DNA of 64,000 nucleotides from SZAS-79 sp965279075 (GTDB lineage Bacteria > Pseudomonadota > Gammaproteobacteria > Burkholderiales > SG8-39): the NCBI GenBank assembly GCA_965279075.1, contig CBDIHI010000011.1:124001-188000 (forward strand). Direction: 5' to 3'. A program made the position numbers and the translations under genes. The notes beneath the pieces were generated by a model, which saw nothing but the letters and a program-made list of their open reading frames with translations, was not told the origin of the DNA and searched no databases. The number at the start of each line of letters is the position of its first letter. Within the stretch, counting starts at the first letter, position 1. Below, piece after piece: positions 25,599 through 34,955 of the stretch.

Positions 25599-27455
25599 TC
25601 ACTTCGCGAACGCTCCGGCCGAGAGCAGGTAGGCATTCCAAAGGAACGCGCGCTCGTCGGCCTCGCCGGCGCGATGGCTCGCGCCCTTGCGTCCTAGCAC
25701 GCCGGCGGCGAGGCCCGCCGGCAGCGACTCCGGCAGCGGCAGCGCACCGTTCGCGAACCATTTGCCGACCGGTACGCCGAACCCCTTCTTGGGGCGCTCG
25801 ATGATCTCTTTCGGCAGCAGCGGCGCGAGCGCGGACTTCAGCAACGCCTTGGTCCGCCCGCCCCGCAGTTTCCATTCGACCGGCAGAGTGCGGACGAAGT
25901 CGACGAGGTCGATGTCGAGGAACGGCGCCCGCACTTCTAGCGAGTGCGCCATGCTTGCCCGGTCCACCTTGGCGAGGATGTCGTCCTGCAGGTAGAACTT
26001 CGTGTAGAACTCCAGCACGCGGCTTGCGACGTCGCGGGGGCCGCAGCGGTCCCAGGCTTCGATCGCTTCGCTGTAAAGGTCGTCGGCCTCCAGCGGCTCG
26101 CCCATCAACTCCGCGACCTCCGCCGGGGCGAGCGGCGCCATCCAGACCGGGCACCACAAGGCGGGACGATAGTCGAGGCCGCGCAGCGTCCGCTTGATGC
26201 GGAAGTCGAGGCTCATGTTCCGGTGCGAGACCGGCATGCGGCCCGCGAGCAGGGCGACCGCCTTGTGTACCGGTCGGGGAATGCTGCGCTGGTACAACTC
26301 GGCCCAGCGCAGTGCGAGAAATGGATCGTAGCCGGCGAAAAGTTCGTCCGCCCCGTCGCCGCCCAGTGCAACCGTGACGTGCTCACGTGCATGCTTGCAG
26401 AGGAACCAGGTGGGCAGCAGGGAGCTGTCGCCCATCGGCTCGTCGAGCCGCGCGACGACCGAGGGCAGGGCCGCGCGCGCCGCGGACTCCGAGAAAACGC
26501 GATGGTGGTGTACCGAGCCGATCAGGCCGGCGACGCGTTGCGCATACGCGGATTCGTCGAAGCTCGCCTCCTCGAACCCGATGCTGAACGTCTGCAGCCG
26601 GCCGGCACCGGGAGCTCTCGCCGCGAGCGCGCTGACCGCCGACGAATCGATGCCGCCGGAAAGGAACGTGCCGATCGGCACGTCGGACACGAGGCGTCGG
26701 CGGACGGCCGCGGCAAGCAGCTCGCGCAACTGTTCTCCCCATACGCGCTCTGCGTGCGCAGGGTGCGAAACCTGCGGTTCCAGCCTGAACTCCCAGTAGC
26801 GCCAGGTCCTCAGCCGGCGCGTGCCGAGGTCGTACTCCAGGCTGCAGCCGCCCGGGAGCTTGGACACACCGTCGAGATACGAATGCGGTGCCGGGATGTA
26901 GCCATATGCGAAATATTTCTTCAGGGCCGTGCGCGAAGGCGTGCGGGGCACTGCGGGATGCGCGGCCAGTGCCGTCAGCTCGGAAGCGAAGGCGAACAGC
27001 CCCGGCCGGTCGGTGTAGTAGAAGGGCTTCTTGCCGAACCTGTCGCGGCTCGCGAAGAGGCGCCGCCGCGCGCGGTCGTAGAGAACGAATGCCCACATGC
27101 CGTTGAGGCGGTCGACGAACCCGTCGCCCCAGTGCCTGTAGGCATGCAGCAGGACTTCGGTGTCGGAATGGTCGGTGGCGAACACCGCGCCCAGCGCGCG
27201 CAGTTCGGCGCGCAGCTCGGCGTGGTTGTAGATTTCCCCGTTGAAGACGATGCCGAGCGTGCCGTCCCGGGTCCACATCGGCTGCGCGCCGCCTTCGATG
27301 TCGATGATCGACAGCCGCAGGTGGCCGAGGAAGACCGCGTGCTCCTGGTCATGCCACGCAGTGTCCGCGTCAGGGCCGCGCGAAGCCTGCGCGGCGTTCA
27401 TTCGCTTCAGGTCCGCGAGGGTGCCCGTGCCCGCGAATCCGGCGATGCCGCACAT
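25599..27455 (-). CDS. Asparagine synthase-like glutamine amidotransferase, copy 2
   Basis: A 618-residue enzyme with MCGIAGFAG and Cys2 at the start, FNGEIYNHAELR in the glutaminase domain, and SGGIDSSAV as the ATP-binding loop of the synthetase domain. The block PKKGFGVPVGKW near the C-terminus is the family's substrate-side motif. It is clearly a paralogue, not a copy, of the enzyme at 19132-21006. Its ATG directly adjoins the GT2 stop codon, so the two are co-transcribed. Two such enzymes in one locus suggest two amidated sugar positions or two related glycans. Confidence 0.92.
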   Translation of the reverse strand: MCGIAGFAGTGTLADLKRMNAAQASRGPDADTAWHDQEHAVFLGHLRLSIIDIEGGAQPMWTRDGTLGIVFNGEIYNHAELRAELRALGAVFATDHSDTEVLLHAYRHWGDGFVDRLNGMWAFVLYDRARRRLFASRDRFGKKPFYYTDRPGLFAFASELTALAAHPAVPRTPSRTALKKYFAYGYIPAPHSYLDGVSKLPGGCSLEYDLGTRRLRTWRYWEFRLEPQVSHPAHAERVWGEQLRELLAAAVRRRLVSDVPIGTFLSGGIDSSAVSALAARAPGAGRLQTFSIGFEEASFDESAYAQRVAGLIGSVHHHRVFSESAARAALPSVVARLDEPMGDSSLLPTWFLCKHAREHVTVALGGDGADELFAGYDPFLALRWAELYQRSIPRPVHKAVALLAGRMPVSHRNMSLDFRIKRTLRGLDYRPALWCPVWMAPLAPAEVAELMGEPLEADDLYSEAIEAWDRCGPRDVASRVLEFYTKFYLQDDILAKVDRASMAHSLEVRAPFLDIDLVDFVRTLPVEWKLRGGRTKALLKSALAPLLPKEIIERPKKGFGVPVGKWFANGALPLPESLPAGLAAGVLGRKGASHRAGEADERAFLWNAYLLSAGAFAK

Positions 27456-28427
27456 TCAGTCCCTGCCCGCGGTGATTCTCCCGCCTTCGAGGTTGCGGGT
27501 CGCGCCGACGATGTAGGTCTGCTTGTCGCGGGACTCGTGCCAGTTGCGGGTCACCATCTCCGCCACCAGGCCGAGCAGCACGCACATGACCCCGGTGATC
27601 GCGGACATGACCACCAGCAGGGGCAGCGGCGTCAGGATGAACGAGATCCCGGCCCAGAATTTCAGGTACACGGCCCACAGGCCCGCGACCAGGCTGACGA
27701 GGAAGTTCAGCAGGCCGAAACCGCCAAACACGTACATCGGCTTCTGCGCGTAGCGATCGAGGAACTTCACCACGACGAGGTCGAGCAGCACCTTGAAGAC
27801 GCGCTCCAGCCCGTACGACGAGGTGCCTGCCGTACGCGGATGGTGGCGGACCGGGATTTCGGTGACCCTCGCGCCGAGCCAGCTCGCATAAACCGGGATG
27901 AAGCGGTGCATTTCCCCGTACAGGCGTACGCCCTTGATGACCTCGCGCCGGTAGGCTTTCAGCGAACAGCCATAGTCGTGCAGCCGCACACCGGACACCT
28001 TCGAGATCAGCCAGTTGGCGATCCTGCTCGGCAGGTTGCGCCGCAGCGCGTGGTCCTGCCTGGCGCTGCGCCAGCCCGAGCAGACGTCGAACCCTTCGTC
28101 CAGCTTGGCGAGCAGAAGCGGGATGTCCTGCGGGTCGTTCTGCAGGTCGGCGTCCATGGGCACGATGATGTCGCCGCGGGCATGCTCGAACCCGGCCATC
28201 ATCGCCGCGGTCTGGCCCGCATTGCGGCGAAAATGGATCACCTTCAGGCGCGGGTCGGCCGCGGCCAGTTCGTCCAGCACCTGCGCGCTGCCGTCAGTGC
28301 TCCCGTCGTTCACCAGCACGATTTCCCAGGGCTGGCGCAGCGTTTCCAGCACGGGAACCAGCTGCGCGTGCAGTCGGCGCAAGTTGCCTTCCTCGTTGTA
28401 GACCGGGATCGTGACCGAGATCGTCAT
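27456..28427 (-). CDS. GT2-family glycosyltransferase with C-terminal membrane helices (DPM1/ArnC-like)
   Basis: The ATG at 28427 overlaps the upstream stop by four bases; any longer reading enters the YfhO-like gene in another frame. The 323-residue protein starts TISVTIPVYNEEGNL, has the donor site NDGSTDGS and the metal motif MDADLQNDP, and ends with two membrane helices (about 235-300). This is the layout of enzymes that load a sugar onto undecaprenyl or dolichyl phosphate. The product would feed the two polytopic GT-C-like proteins encoded beside it. Confidence 0.92.
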   Translation of the reverse strand: MTISVTIPVYNEEGNLRRLHAQLVPVLETLRQPWEIVLVNDGSTDGSAQVLDELAAADPRLKVIHFRRNAGQTAAMMAGFEHARGDIIVPMDADLQNDPQDIPLLLAKLDEGFDVCSGWRSARQDHALRRNLPSRIANWLISKVSGVRLHDYGCSLKAYRREVIKGVRLYGEMHRFIPVYASWLGARVTEIPVRHHPRTAGTSSYGLERVFKVLLDLVVVKFLDRYAQKPMYVFGGFGLLNFLVSLVAGLWAVYLKFWAGISFILTPLPLLVVMSAITGVMCVLLGLVAEMVTRNWHESRDKQTYIVGATRNLEGGRITAGRD

Positions 28428-30754
28428 GCGGCGGCTCCTGCCGACGCCGCAGTCCGCGGGCGTCGCGACAACGCAAGCAGGGCGAGCAGGCCGAGCGCTG
28501 CGACCCCAAGGCCGGCGAGGAAGCCGGGCAACGCAAAGCGCAACTCGACACGGTGCGGCCCGCGTTCGACTTCGACGCCAAGCAGGCCCAGGTTGGCGCT
28601 GAACACGGGTTGCTCCACACCGTCGATCGCGACAGACCACCCGCGCGCGAACGGGATCGAGAAAACGAGGATCCCCGGGACCTCCGCGTCGATCCTGCCC
28701 GTGATGTGGCCGTCGGAGAACGTGTCGATCGCGAGCCCGCGTTTCTGCAGGGCCCTGGCCGGCGCGGCATAGTTGTCCTCGATCCAGGAGGGCCCTTGCT
28801 TCATGAGGCCCCGGGGATCGAAGGTCCGCGGTGCGGTGCCCCTCAGGCGGTCGACGATAGCGGCGTTCATCATCGTGATGTCCTTGGCTTCGGGCGACAT
28901 CCGCGCGAGGCGTTCCCTGGGGAACTGCTGCTCGTAGACCACGCCCAGCGGCAGCGCGAACTCGTTCTCGTAGACGGACAGGCCCTCCGACTCGCGGATC
29001 TTGCGCCAGCCCGGCCAGGCTACGGGGACGTTGGCGATCACGTACTTCACCCCGGCCAGTGAGGAAAGCGCGAACCGTTCGCCGAAATTCGGCAGCCAGT
29101 TGGTGAAATTCTTGATCCGGCTGCGCCGCGGGATCAGGTCGAGTTCCGAGAAGAATCCGACCACCCCGGCGCCCTGGAACCAGTAGGACTTCACGCCCAT
29201 GTACCCTTGCGCCAGCGCGTCGCAGAACGAAACCGAATTGTAGGTCTTTTCGACGCGGTAGAACCCGGGGTCCCGGGCCTTGATGAAGTTGAGCGCACCC
29301 ATGGTCGGGTCCGCGTAGCCCGGCACCTCCCGCGTGACCGCTTCGCGCTTGCCGTTGACGGAAGGCTCGTTGATCACCGCCGCCTCGACCGCGACCAAAA
29401 GCAGGGCGAGCAGCGCGAACCGGCCCCATTCGATACGCCGCCAGGCGAAGAGCCCGAGCAGCAGGAGGGCGGTGCCGGCAAAGGCTGCGAGCTTTGCCTC
29501 GTGCGCGGCCGGGGGGCGGGGGAAAAGGTTGCCGTGCACGTGCCACAGCAGCAGCGCGAGCGCCAGGGCCGTCCCGGCAAGCAGGCCGCGTCCCACGCCC
29601 TTCGAGGCTACGACGTCCAGCGCCCTGGCGAACATCACGAGCAGCAGGATACTGACCCAGAGGCTGTTGACGCGGAAGTAGTCCAGGCCGAACCCGAAGG
29701 CCGCGTAGCGGATCGCGGGCAGCGAGATGAACAGCGCCAGCGCAATGCCGCCCGCGACCAGGATGCGGCGGTCGATCCGGTCGCCGCGCCAGAGTTGCGG
29801 GATCAGCAGCAGCGGCATCACGCCGACGTAGAAGCCCGGGCTCTCGAGGTAGTTCATCCAGCCGAAATGCTGGTTGCCCGCGCCGAGCAGGTTCTTGTGG
29901 AAGAACCCCGCCAACTGCAGCAGGATCGTCGTATCGTCGTTCATTGCAAGCAACTCGCGCAGCCGGTCCGAAAAGGCCGCCTGAGCGCCTGATATGCGCG
30001 GGCTCTCGAGCAACTGGTAAACGTTGGGGACCAGCACGGGTCCGGCGAGCGCCAGTCCGGCGAGGCAGCGCGGGATCACGCTGCGGACCCATGCCAGGGC
30101 GGTGGCGCCCGGGCGGCCCGACGCGACCGTGGCGGCAATTGCAGCGTAGACCGTGAACACCCCGACCGAGAACATGAACGTGCCGCTGCAGGCCGCGAAC
30201 GCGACCGCGAGCGGGATCGGCCACAGTCCGGGAGCCTGCGCGTGCCGCGCGAAGGCCCACAGGATCAGCGCATAGGCGACCACGTCGGTGGCATGGCCGT
30301 CCCACTGGCCGTCCGTCAGCATGTATCCGCTGAACGCATAGGCCAGCGCCGCGAGCAGCGCGGTCTCGCGGCGCGCCCCGGTAGCGAGCACGAAGGCGTG
30401 GAACGCAGCCCCTGCGGCGAAGATCTTCGCGAAGTACACCCAGATGCGCATGGCGAGGACGTGGTCCGCGCCGCCGGCGAGGCCGAGTAGCGAAAAGGGC
30501 CCCGCCGGGGGCGGCGCTACTCCGCCCAGCCCGACGTTGAACGACCACGCGCTGCCCCAGCTTCCCGGGGAGGCCATGTGCATGGCGAGCGGCACGAACT
30601 GTGCGTAAGTGTCGCTGCCCACGTCCGCGAAGGCGAAGTACTTTGCACCGAAGAGGAATTCCCGGAACAGCGCGAGCGACACGGCGGCGAGAAGTGCGGC
30701 CAGCAGCGCCCAGGCGTTGAAGCGTACGTTCGGGGAGACTCCAGCGAGGGCCAT
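28424..30754 (-). CDS. YfhO-family polytopic membrane protein
   Basis: ATG at 30754 gives 776 residues starting just before the first membrane helix. About a dozen helices follow, with the YfhO signature loop FADVGSDTYAQFVP after helix 1 and WDGHATD in a later loop. A soluble C-terminal domain of about 300 residues precedes a last helix near the C-terminus. YfhO proteins are GT-C-like and, in Firmicutes, help to glycosylate teichoic acids. Here it probably transfers a polyprenyl-linked sugar at the periplasmic face. It heads the - strand operon and overlaps the GT2 gene by 4 bases. Confidence 0.82.
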   Translation of the reverse strand: MALAGVSPNVRFNAWALLAALLAAVSLALFREFLFGAKYFAFADVGSDTYAQFVPLAMHMASPGSWGSAWSFNVGLGGVAPPPAGPFSLLGLAGGADHVLAMRIWVYFAKIFAAGAAFHAFVLATGARRETALLAALAYAFSGYMLTDGQWDGHATDVVAYALILWAFARHAQAPGLWPIPLAVAFAACSGTFMFSVGVFTVYAAIAATVASGRPGATALAWVRSVIPRCLAGLALAGPVLVPNVYQLLESPRISGAQAAFSDRLRELLAMNDDTTILLQLAGFFHKNLLGAGNQHFGWMNYLESPGFYVGVMPLLLIPQLWRGDRIDRRILVAGGIALALFISLPAIRYAAFGFGLDYFRVNSLWVSILLLVMFARALDVVASKGVGRGLLAGTALALALLLWHVHGNLFPRPPAAHEAKLAAFAGTALLLLGLFAWRRIEWGRFALLALLLVAVEAAVINEPSVNGKREAVTREVPGYADPTMGALNFIKARDPGFYRVEKTYNSVSFCDALAQGYMGVKSYWFQGAGVVGFFSELDLIPRRSRIKNFTNWLPNFGERFALSSLAGVKYVIANVPVAWPGWRKIRESEGLSVYENEFALPLGVVYEQQFPRERLARMSPEAKDITMMNAAIVDRLRGTAPRTFDPRGLMKQGPSWIEDNYAAPARALQKRGLAIDTFSDGHITGRIDAEVPGILVFSIPFARGWSVAIDGVEQPVFSANLGLLGVEVERGPHRVELRFALPGFLAGLGVAALGLLALLALSRRPRTAASAGAAA

Positions 30755-30898
30755 CGTGGTTTCTTGTCGTTGCGGGAGGCCCCGGGAAGCGCTCCATCCC
30801 CGGGTTCGTCCCCCATGATGCCGCAAAACCTGCCGTCAGGCGCCGTCCCGGATCGCCCCGGTACGTACAATAGGTTCCTTTTTGGGCGGGACGAGCGG

Positions 30899-31588
30899 AT
30901 GGACGAGCACAAGCTCCTGATCGTTGCGGCAACGCGCGCGGCGCCGGGCCCGTTCATGGAAAGCATGCCGCTGGGCAGGTCCCTCCGGCGCATGTCGTAC
31001 GACCGCCGCATCGAGATCCGCCCGGCCTTCAACAACCGCGACGGCCTGCCGGCGGTCTACAACCGCCAGATCACCGAGGAGAACCGCGCGAAGACGCTGC
31101 TCTTCGTGCACGACGACGTATGGCTCGACGACTGCTTCGTGTGCGACCGGCTGCAGGAGGCGCTGAAGGTGTTCGACCTCGTCGGGCTGGCCGGCAACAC
31201 GCGCCGCCTGCCGGGGCAGCCGGCCTGGGGGTTTGCGTCGGTCGACCCGTTCGTGCCCGAGGACCGCAGGCATCTCAGCGGCATCGTCGCCGACGGCGAG
31301 CAGCCCTTTGGCAAGCCTTCGCGCTACGGCCCACCCGGCCTCGCGTGCCTGATGCTGGACGGGGTTTTCCTTGCCGCGAGTTGCGCCACGCTGCTCGATC
31401 GCGGCGTGCGCTTCGACGAGCGCTTCACGTTCGATTTCTACGACCTTGACCTGTGTCGCAGCGCGGAGGTGGCGGGCTTGAAGATGGGCACCTGGCCGAT
31501 TGCGATCACGCACACCAGCCTCGGCAAGTTCGGCTCGCCGGCGTGGCGCGCCGGGCTCGAGGCCTACCAGGCGAAGTGGGGCGACTAG
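30899..31588 (+). CDS. StrF-like glycosyltransferase (GT2 superfamily)
   Basis: A 229-residue soluble protein starting at the ATG at 30899 after a GGGACGAGCGG stretch. Features are VYNRQITEENRAKTLLFVHD with a DD pair (HDDVWLDD) typical of the nucleotide-sugar metal site, LDGVFLAAS, and FTFDFYDLDLCRSAEVAG, which resembles the StrF/Glyco_tranf_2_5 group. The family assignment is by motif recall and moderately sure. It is divergent from the YfhO-like operon and closes the glycan locus. Confidence 0.75.
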   Translation: MDEHKLLIVAATRAAPGPFMESMPLGRSLRRMSYDRRIEIRPAFNNRDGLPAVYNRQITEENRAKTLLFVHDDVWLDDCFVCDRLQEALKVFDLVGLAGNTRRLPGQPAWGFASVDPFVPEDRRHLSGIVADGEQPFGKPSRYGPPGLACLMLDGVFLAASCATLLDRGVRFDERFTFDFYDLDLCRSAEVAGLKMGTWPIAITHTSLGKFGSPAWRAGLEAYQAKWGD

Positions 31589-31627
31589 GTCGGACTACTC
31601 GGTCGGGCTACTCGGTCGGGCTACTAC
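31589..31627. repeat. Three tandem copies of a 13-base repeat
   Basis: GTCGGACTACTCG, GTCGGGCTACTCG and GTCGGGCTACTAC follow one another directly after the StrF-like stop codon. The third copy contains the stop codon of moaC on the other strand. It probably arose by slippage; no function is evident. Confidence 0.8.
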
Positions 31628-32190
31628 GAGGACCGGCGGCGTACCTTGGGATGCGGCGCCTTGCGCGCCCGCCGCACGAAAGTGCCGGATTTTCCGCCGC
31701 GCTTTTCGAGCAGCATGATGTCTCTCACGACCATGCCCCGGTCGACCGCCTTGCACATGTCGTAGATCGTCAGAAGTCCCGCGCTTGCGGCGGCAAGTGC
31801 TTCCATTTCGACGCCGGTGCGGCCGCGGCACTCGACCGTGGCGCGCACGCCGATACTCGAGGTTGACGGGTCCGGCTCGAACTCGACGGCTACGCGGGTG
31901 ATCTGCAGGGGATGGGCGAGCGGGATCAGGTCGGAGGCGCGCTTCGCGCCCTGGATGGCCGCGATGCGCGCCACGCCGAGTACGTCGCCTTTCTTTGCGC
32001 TCCCGCCCACCACCATGTCGAGCGTGGCCGGCTGCATTTCGATGCGGCCGCCGGCCGTCGCGACGCGGTGAGTCTCGTCCTTCGCGCCGACGTCGACCAT
32101 GTGTGCCTGCCCGCGCCGGTCGAAATGCGTCAGCGTGCGCGTGGACTTGGCGGCGGTTTTCGCCGTAGGGCGGGGCTTGCGGGCGGTCAT
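31624..32190 (-). CDS. moaC: Cyclic pyranopterin monophosphate synthase
   Basis: ATG at 32190 gives 188 residues, somewhat longer than typical MoaC because of a basic Lys/Arg-rich N-terminus and a basic tail. The core carries MVDVGAKDETHRVA, KKGDVLGVARIAAIQ, SDLIPLAHPLQIT (active-site histidine) and RTGVEMEAL followed by YDMCKAVD. MoaC makes cyclic pyranopterin monophosphate, the second step of molybdenum cofactor synthesis. The molybdoenzyme operon at 34956 is 2.8 kb away. It is divergent from the M48 peptidase gene. Confidence 0.95.
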   Translation of the reverse strand: MTARKPRPTAKTAAKSTRTLTHFDRRGQAHMVDVGAKDETHRVATAGGRIEMQPATLDMVVGGSAKKGDVLGVARIAAIQGAKRASDLIPLAHPLQITRVAVEFEPDPSTSSIGVRATVECRGRTGVEMEALAAASAGLLTIYDMCKAVDRGMVVRDIMLLEKRGGKSGTFVRRARKAPHPKVRRRSS

Positions 32191-32267
32191 GGTCCGGGGT
32201 GGGAGAGGGCCGATCGAATCGAGCCTGCGCTGGGGAACTCCGAGGGTTGGCAAGGTATCATAATCGC

Positions 32268-33773
32268 ATGCGCTTGATCGTGTGCCTGCTCGCCGCTTCC
32301 GCGTTTGCCATGCCGCGCGCCTGGGGTCAGCCCGTGTTCTCGGGCGAAAGACTCCCGCCCCCGCAAACGCGGGACCTCAACCGGGCCTTCGTCCCGGCGC
32401 CGCTGCCCGAGCTCGGCGACTCGTCCTCCAAGGCGCTTTCCCCGCAGATGGAGCGCAAGCTCGGCGAAAGCGTGATGCGGGATATCCGCTACAACGACCC
32501 GTCCTTCGTCGACGACCCGGAAGTCAACGACTACCTCAATACCCTCGGCTACAAGCTGCTCACCGCGGTGCCGGGGTCCAGGCTCGATTTCGAGTTTTTT
32601 GCAGTACGCGATCCGTCGATCAACGCATTCGCCCTGCCCGGCGGCTTCGTGGGCATGCACACCGGCCTGCTGACAGCTGCCGATTCCGAATCCGAGGTCG
32701 CATCTGTGCTCGCGCACGAGATCACGCACGTCACGCAGCGTCACATCGCCCGCCAGGTGGGCGCGCAGCAGCAGATGCAGCTGCCCGCCATGATCGCGAT
32801 GGCCGCCGCGCTGCTGGCTGCGCGCTCCAGGCCCGACCTCGCTTCGGGCGCGGCGATGGCGGCACAGGGCGCGGCCATCCAGGGCCAGCTCGGCTATTCC
32901 CGCGATTTCGAGCGCGAGGCCGACCGGATCGGCTTCACCACGCTGCAGGCGGCCGGGTTCGACGTGCGCGGGATGCCCGCGTTCTTCGAAAAGCTCCAGC
33001 GCTATACCCGCATCTCCGACGATGGCCGCGCACCCGGTTACCTGCGTTCCCACCCGTTGACGGTCGACCGGATCGCCGACGCGCAGAACCGCGCCCAGAA
33101 CTCGCCGTACCGCCAGCACGCCGACAGCATCGAGTTCCACCTCGTGCGCGCAAAGCTCCGCGCCGAGACCGGCGACCCGCGTGACGCCGTCACCTACTTC
33201 AAGGGGGTCCTGCAGGACGGGCGCTACGCCAACGAAACCGCGGCACGCTACGGGCTCGCGACTGCGCTGGTCCGCAACCGCCAGTATCCGGAAGCCAGGG
33301 CGGAAGTTGCGAAGCTGCGCGCAGGCGCGGTGAAGAACCCGATGATCGAGGGCTTGTACGCCCGGGCCTTGCAGGCCGCGGGCGAGGTCCCGGCTGCCAT
33401 CGCCGCGTACAAGGACGCCTTGGGCCGCTACCCGTACTACCGACCGCTGGCGTACGCGTATGCAGGAGCGATGCTCGATGCGACCCGCACAGACGAGGCG
33501 ATGGCGGCGATCAGGGAGTTGCTGCGCCAGTACCCGAACAGCCCGGAGCTCCTCGCCATGCAGGCGCGGGGTTACGCGGCGCAGGGCAAGCGCCTGCTGC
33601 AGCACCAGGCGCAGGCCGAGGTATACCTGCTGCAAGGGAGCCTGCCCGCGGCGATCGAGCAGCTCCAGCTTGCGCAGGGCGCGGGGGACGGCAACTTCTA
33701 CGAGTTGTCCGCGGTCGAGGCGCGGCTGAGGGAGATGCGCTCGAGGCTGGCGGCGGAGTCCAAGCCCAGGTAG
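32268..33773 (+). CDS. M48-family metallopeptidase with TPR repeats (BepA-like)
   Basis: ATG at 32268 gives 501 residues with a signal peptide of about 20 residues ending near AWGQ. The peptidase domain has the zinc motif HEITH followed by VTQRH and a third-ligand block READRIG. The C-terminal half (about 300-490) is TPR repeats. This layout matches BepA/YfgC, a periplasmic protease and chaperone in outer-membrane protein quality control. It is divergent from moaC, a common arrangement in betaproteobacteria. Confidence 0.92.
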   Translation: MRLIVCLLAASAFAMPRAWGQPVFSGERLPPPQTRDLNRAFVPAPLPELGDSSSKALSPQMERKLGESVMRDIRYNDPSFVDDPEVNDYLNTLGYKLLTAVPGSRLDFEFFAVRDPSINAFALPGGFVGMHTGLLTAADSESEVASVLAHEITHVTQRHIARQVGAQQQMQLPAMIAMAAALLAARSRPDLASGAAMAAQGAAIQGQLGYSRDFEREADRIGFTTLQAAGFDVRGMPAFFEKLQRYTRISDDGRAPGYLRSHPLTVDRIADAQNRAQNSPYRQHADSIEFHLVRAKLRAETGDPRDAVTYFKGVLQDGRYANETAARYGLATALVRNRQYPEARAEVAKLRAGAVKNPMIEGLYARALQAAGEVPAAIAAYKDALGRYPYYRPLAYAYAGAMLDATRTDEAMAAIRELLRQYPNSPELLAMQARGYAAQGKRLLQHQAQAEVYLLQGSLPAAIEQLQLAQGAGDGNFYELSAVEARLREMRSRLAAESKPR

Positions 33774-33794
33774 CAAGGGCCTTCGGGCGGGCCT

Positions 33795-34757
33795 TCAGCG
33801 TCGCGCCGGCTCGCAGTAGGCTTCGTACAGCAAGTCGAAGGTTTTCTCCGCCTCGCCGAGCAGCTCGTTGTCGTTCGCCGAGCGGCGCAGCGCGCCTTGC
33901 AGCAGCGTCTGGACGCCGGCCGCCTCGGGCACTGGGGCGCCATTGCGCACTTCAAGGAAGCGGACGATGCCGCCGATCTTGACCAGCGCCGTGTTCCGCT
34001 CCAGGTCCAGCTGCGCCAGCATTTCCTCGAACGTGATGCGTGTGCCGCTGTTGGAGAAACGCGCGCCGTCGAACGCGAAGCCGAGGGTCTCGGCGGGACA
34101 GGGCTGGGCCTTGTCCAGCCAGCTGAGCGTCGCCTCAGGATCGACGAAGCGGCGGATCAGCCACGAGCAGGCGAGCCGGTCGGCCCACAGGGGATGCCGC
34201 GTCGCCCAGTGCCGGCCCAGGAATTTCTCGCTGGTCTTCGCCCCCGGCGCGGACTGCATCGGGAACATCAGGTTGCGCACCTCATCTTCAGCGGAGGACA
34301 GCGCCGCCTTGGCACTCTCCTGCGCGGGCGTAGGGAAGAAATCGAGCGCCGCGATCGCCTCGAACTCGCGCCGCTGCTTGTGCAGGACCCGCGAGATCGC
34401 GCTCGGGTCGGCAAGGCCGAACCCGACCTTGAGCGACTCGATCGTCTTGGTCAGCTCTTCGTAGCGCGCGGACCGGTCGAAGAGGCGCCGGAAGGACTCG
34501 AACTGGGCCTCGTCCAGCGGTGCCGCCCTGAGCGCGTGCGCCGAGCCGGCGTTCAGCGTGATGTACTCGACCAGGCGCTCGACCGCCTGGCGGTTGGCCG
34601 GGTTCTCGGGCAGGAGGAACACGCCGTCCCTGAGGACCACGGCGCCCAGCGACTCGAACGTGCGCAGCACACGCATGCGCGCGGCCGGGATTTCGGTCGG
34701 CAGGGTCGCGACGACGAGGAGCCAGCTTGAGATGGGATGGCTGGGCGCTTTCGACAT
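33795..34757 (-). CDS. chrB: ChrB-like chromate resistance protein
   Basis: A 320-residue protein. The N-terminal part (SSWLLVVATLPTEIPAARM, then GAVVLRDGVFLLP) matches the ChrB N-domain. The C-terminal part (WATRHPLWADRLACSWLIR, then FVDPEA) matches the Chrome_Resist domain. ChrB is a chromate-responsive regulator usually encoded beside the chromate efflux gene chrA. No chrA is present in the window, and neighbours are an M48 peptidase and a molybdoenzyme operon, so the function here may differ. Confidence 0.88.
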   Translation of the reverse strand: MSKAPSHPISSWLLVVATLPTEIPAARMRVLRTFESLGAVVLRDGVFLLPENPANRQAVERLVEYITLNAGSAHALRAAPLDEAQFESFRRLFDRSARYEELTKTIESLKVGFGLADPSAISRVLHKQRREFEAIAALDFFPTPAQESAKAALSSAEDEVRNLMFPMQSAPGAKTSEKFLGRHWATRHPLWADRLACSWLIRRFVDPEATLSWLDKAQPCPAETLGFAFDGARFSNSGTRITFEEMLAQLDLERNTALVKIGGIVRFLEVRNGAPVPEAAGVQTLLQGALRRSANDNELLGEAEKTFDLLYEAYCEPARR

Positions 34758-34955
34758 GTCCGTGAGGCGAATCTGCCGCGGTGGGGAAGTGTTCCTTTCG
34801 CTTGATTATTGCACAGCGGGCCGGCGCCGGACGCGGTCATAAGTCACCCAATCAGGGCTGCTTATTGAGAAATCAAAATAACCGCCTTGGCTGCATGGGG
34901 GACCCTCTACAGAATACGCCGGCATATAAAAATAACCGCGAATCAGGAGATGCGC

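Noticed and set aside
25944..28772. A + strand open frame of about 940 codons opposite the amidotransferase and GT2 genes
   Set aside because: Low-complexity Arg/Ala/Gln composition and complete overlap with two genes that carry all family motifs.
28428..30932. Upstream extension of the GT2 frame to about 1160 codons
   Set aside because: The extension runs out of frame through the YfhO-like gene and has no conserved sequence; the ATG at 28427 with a four-base overlap is a normal coupled start.
31589..31627. Tandem 13-base repeats as a possible CRISPR fragment
   Set aside because: The copies are directly adjacent with no spacers, only three in number, and no cas gene is present.
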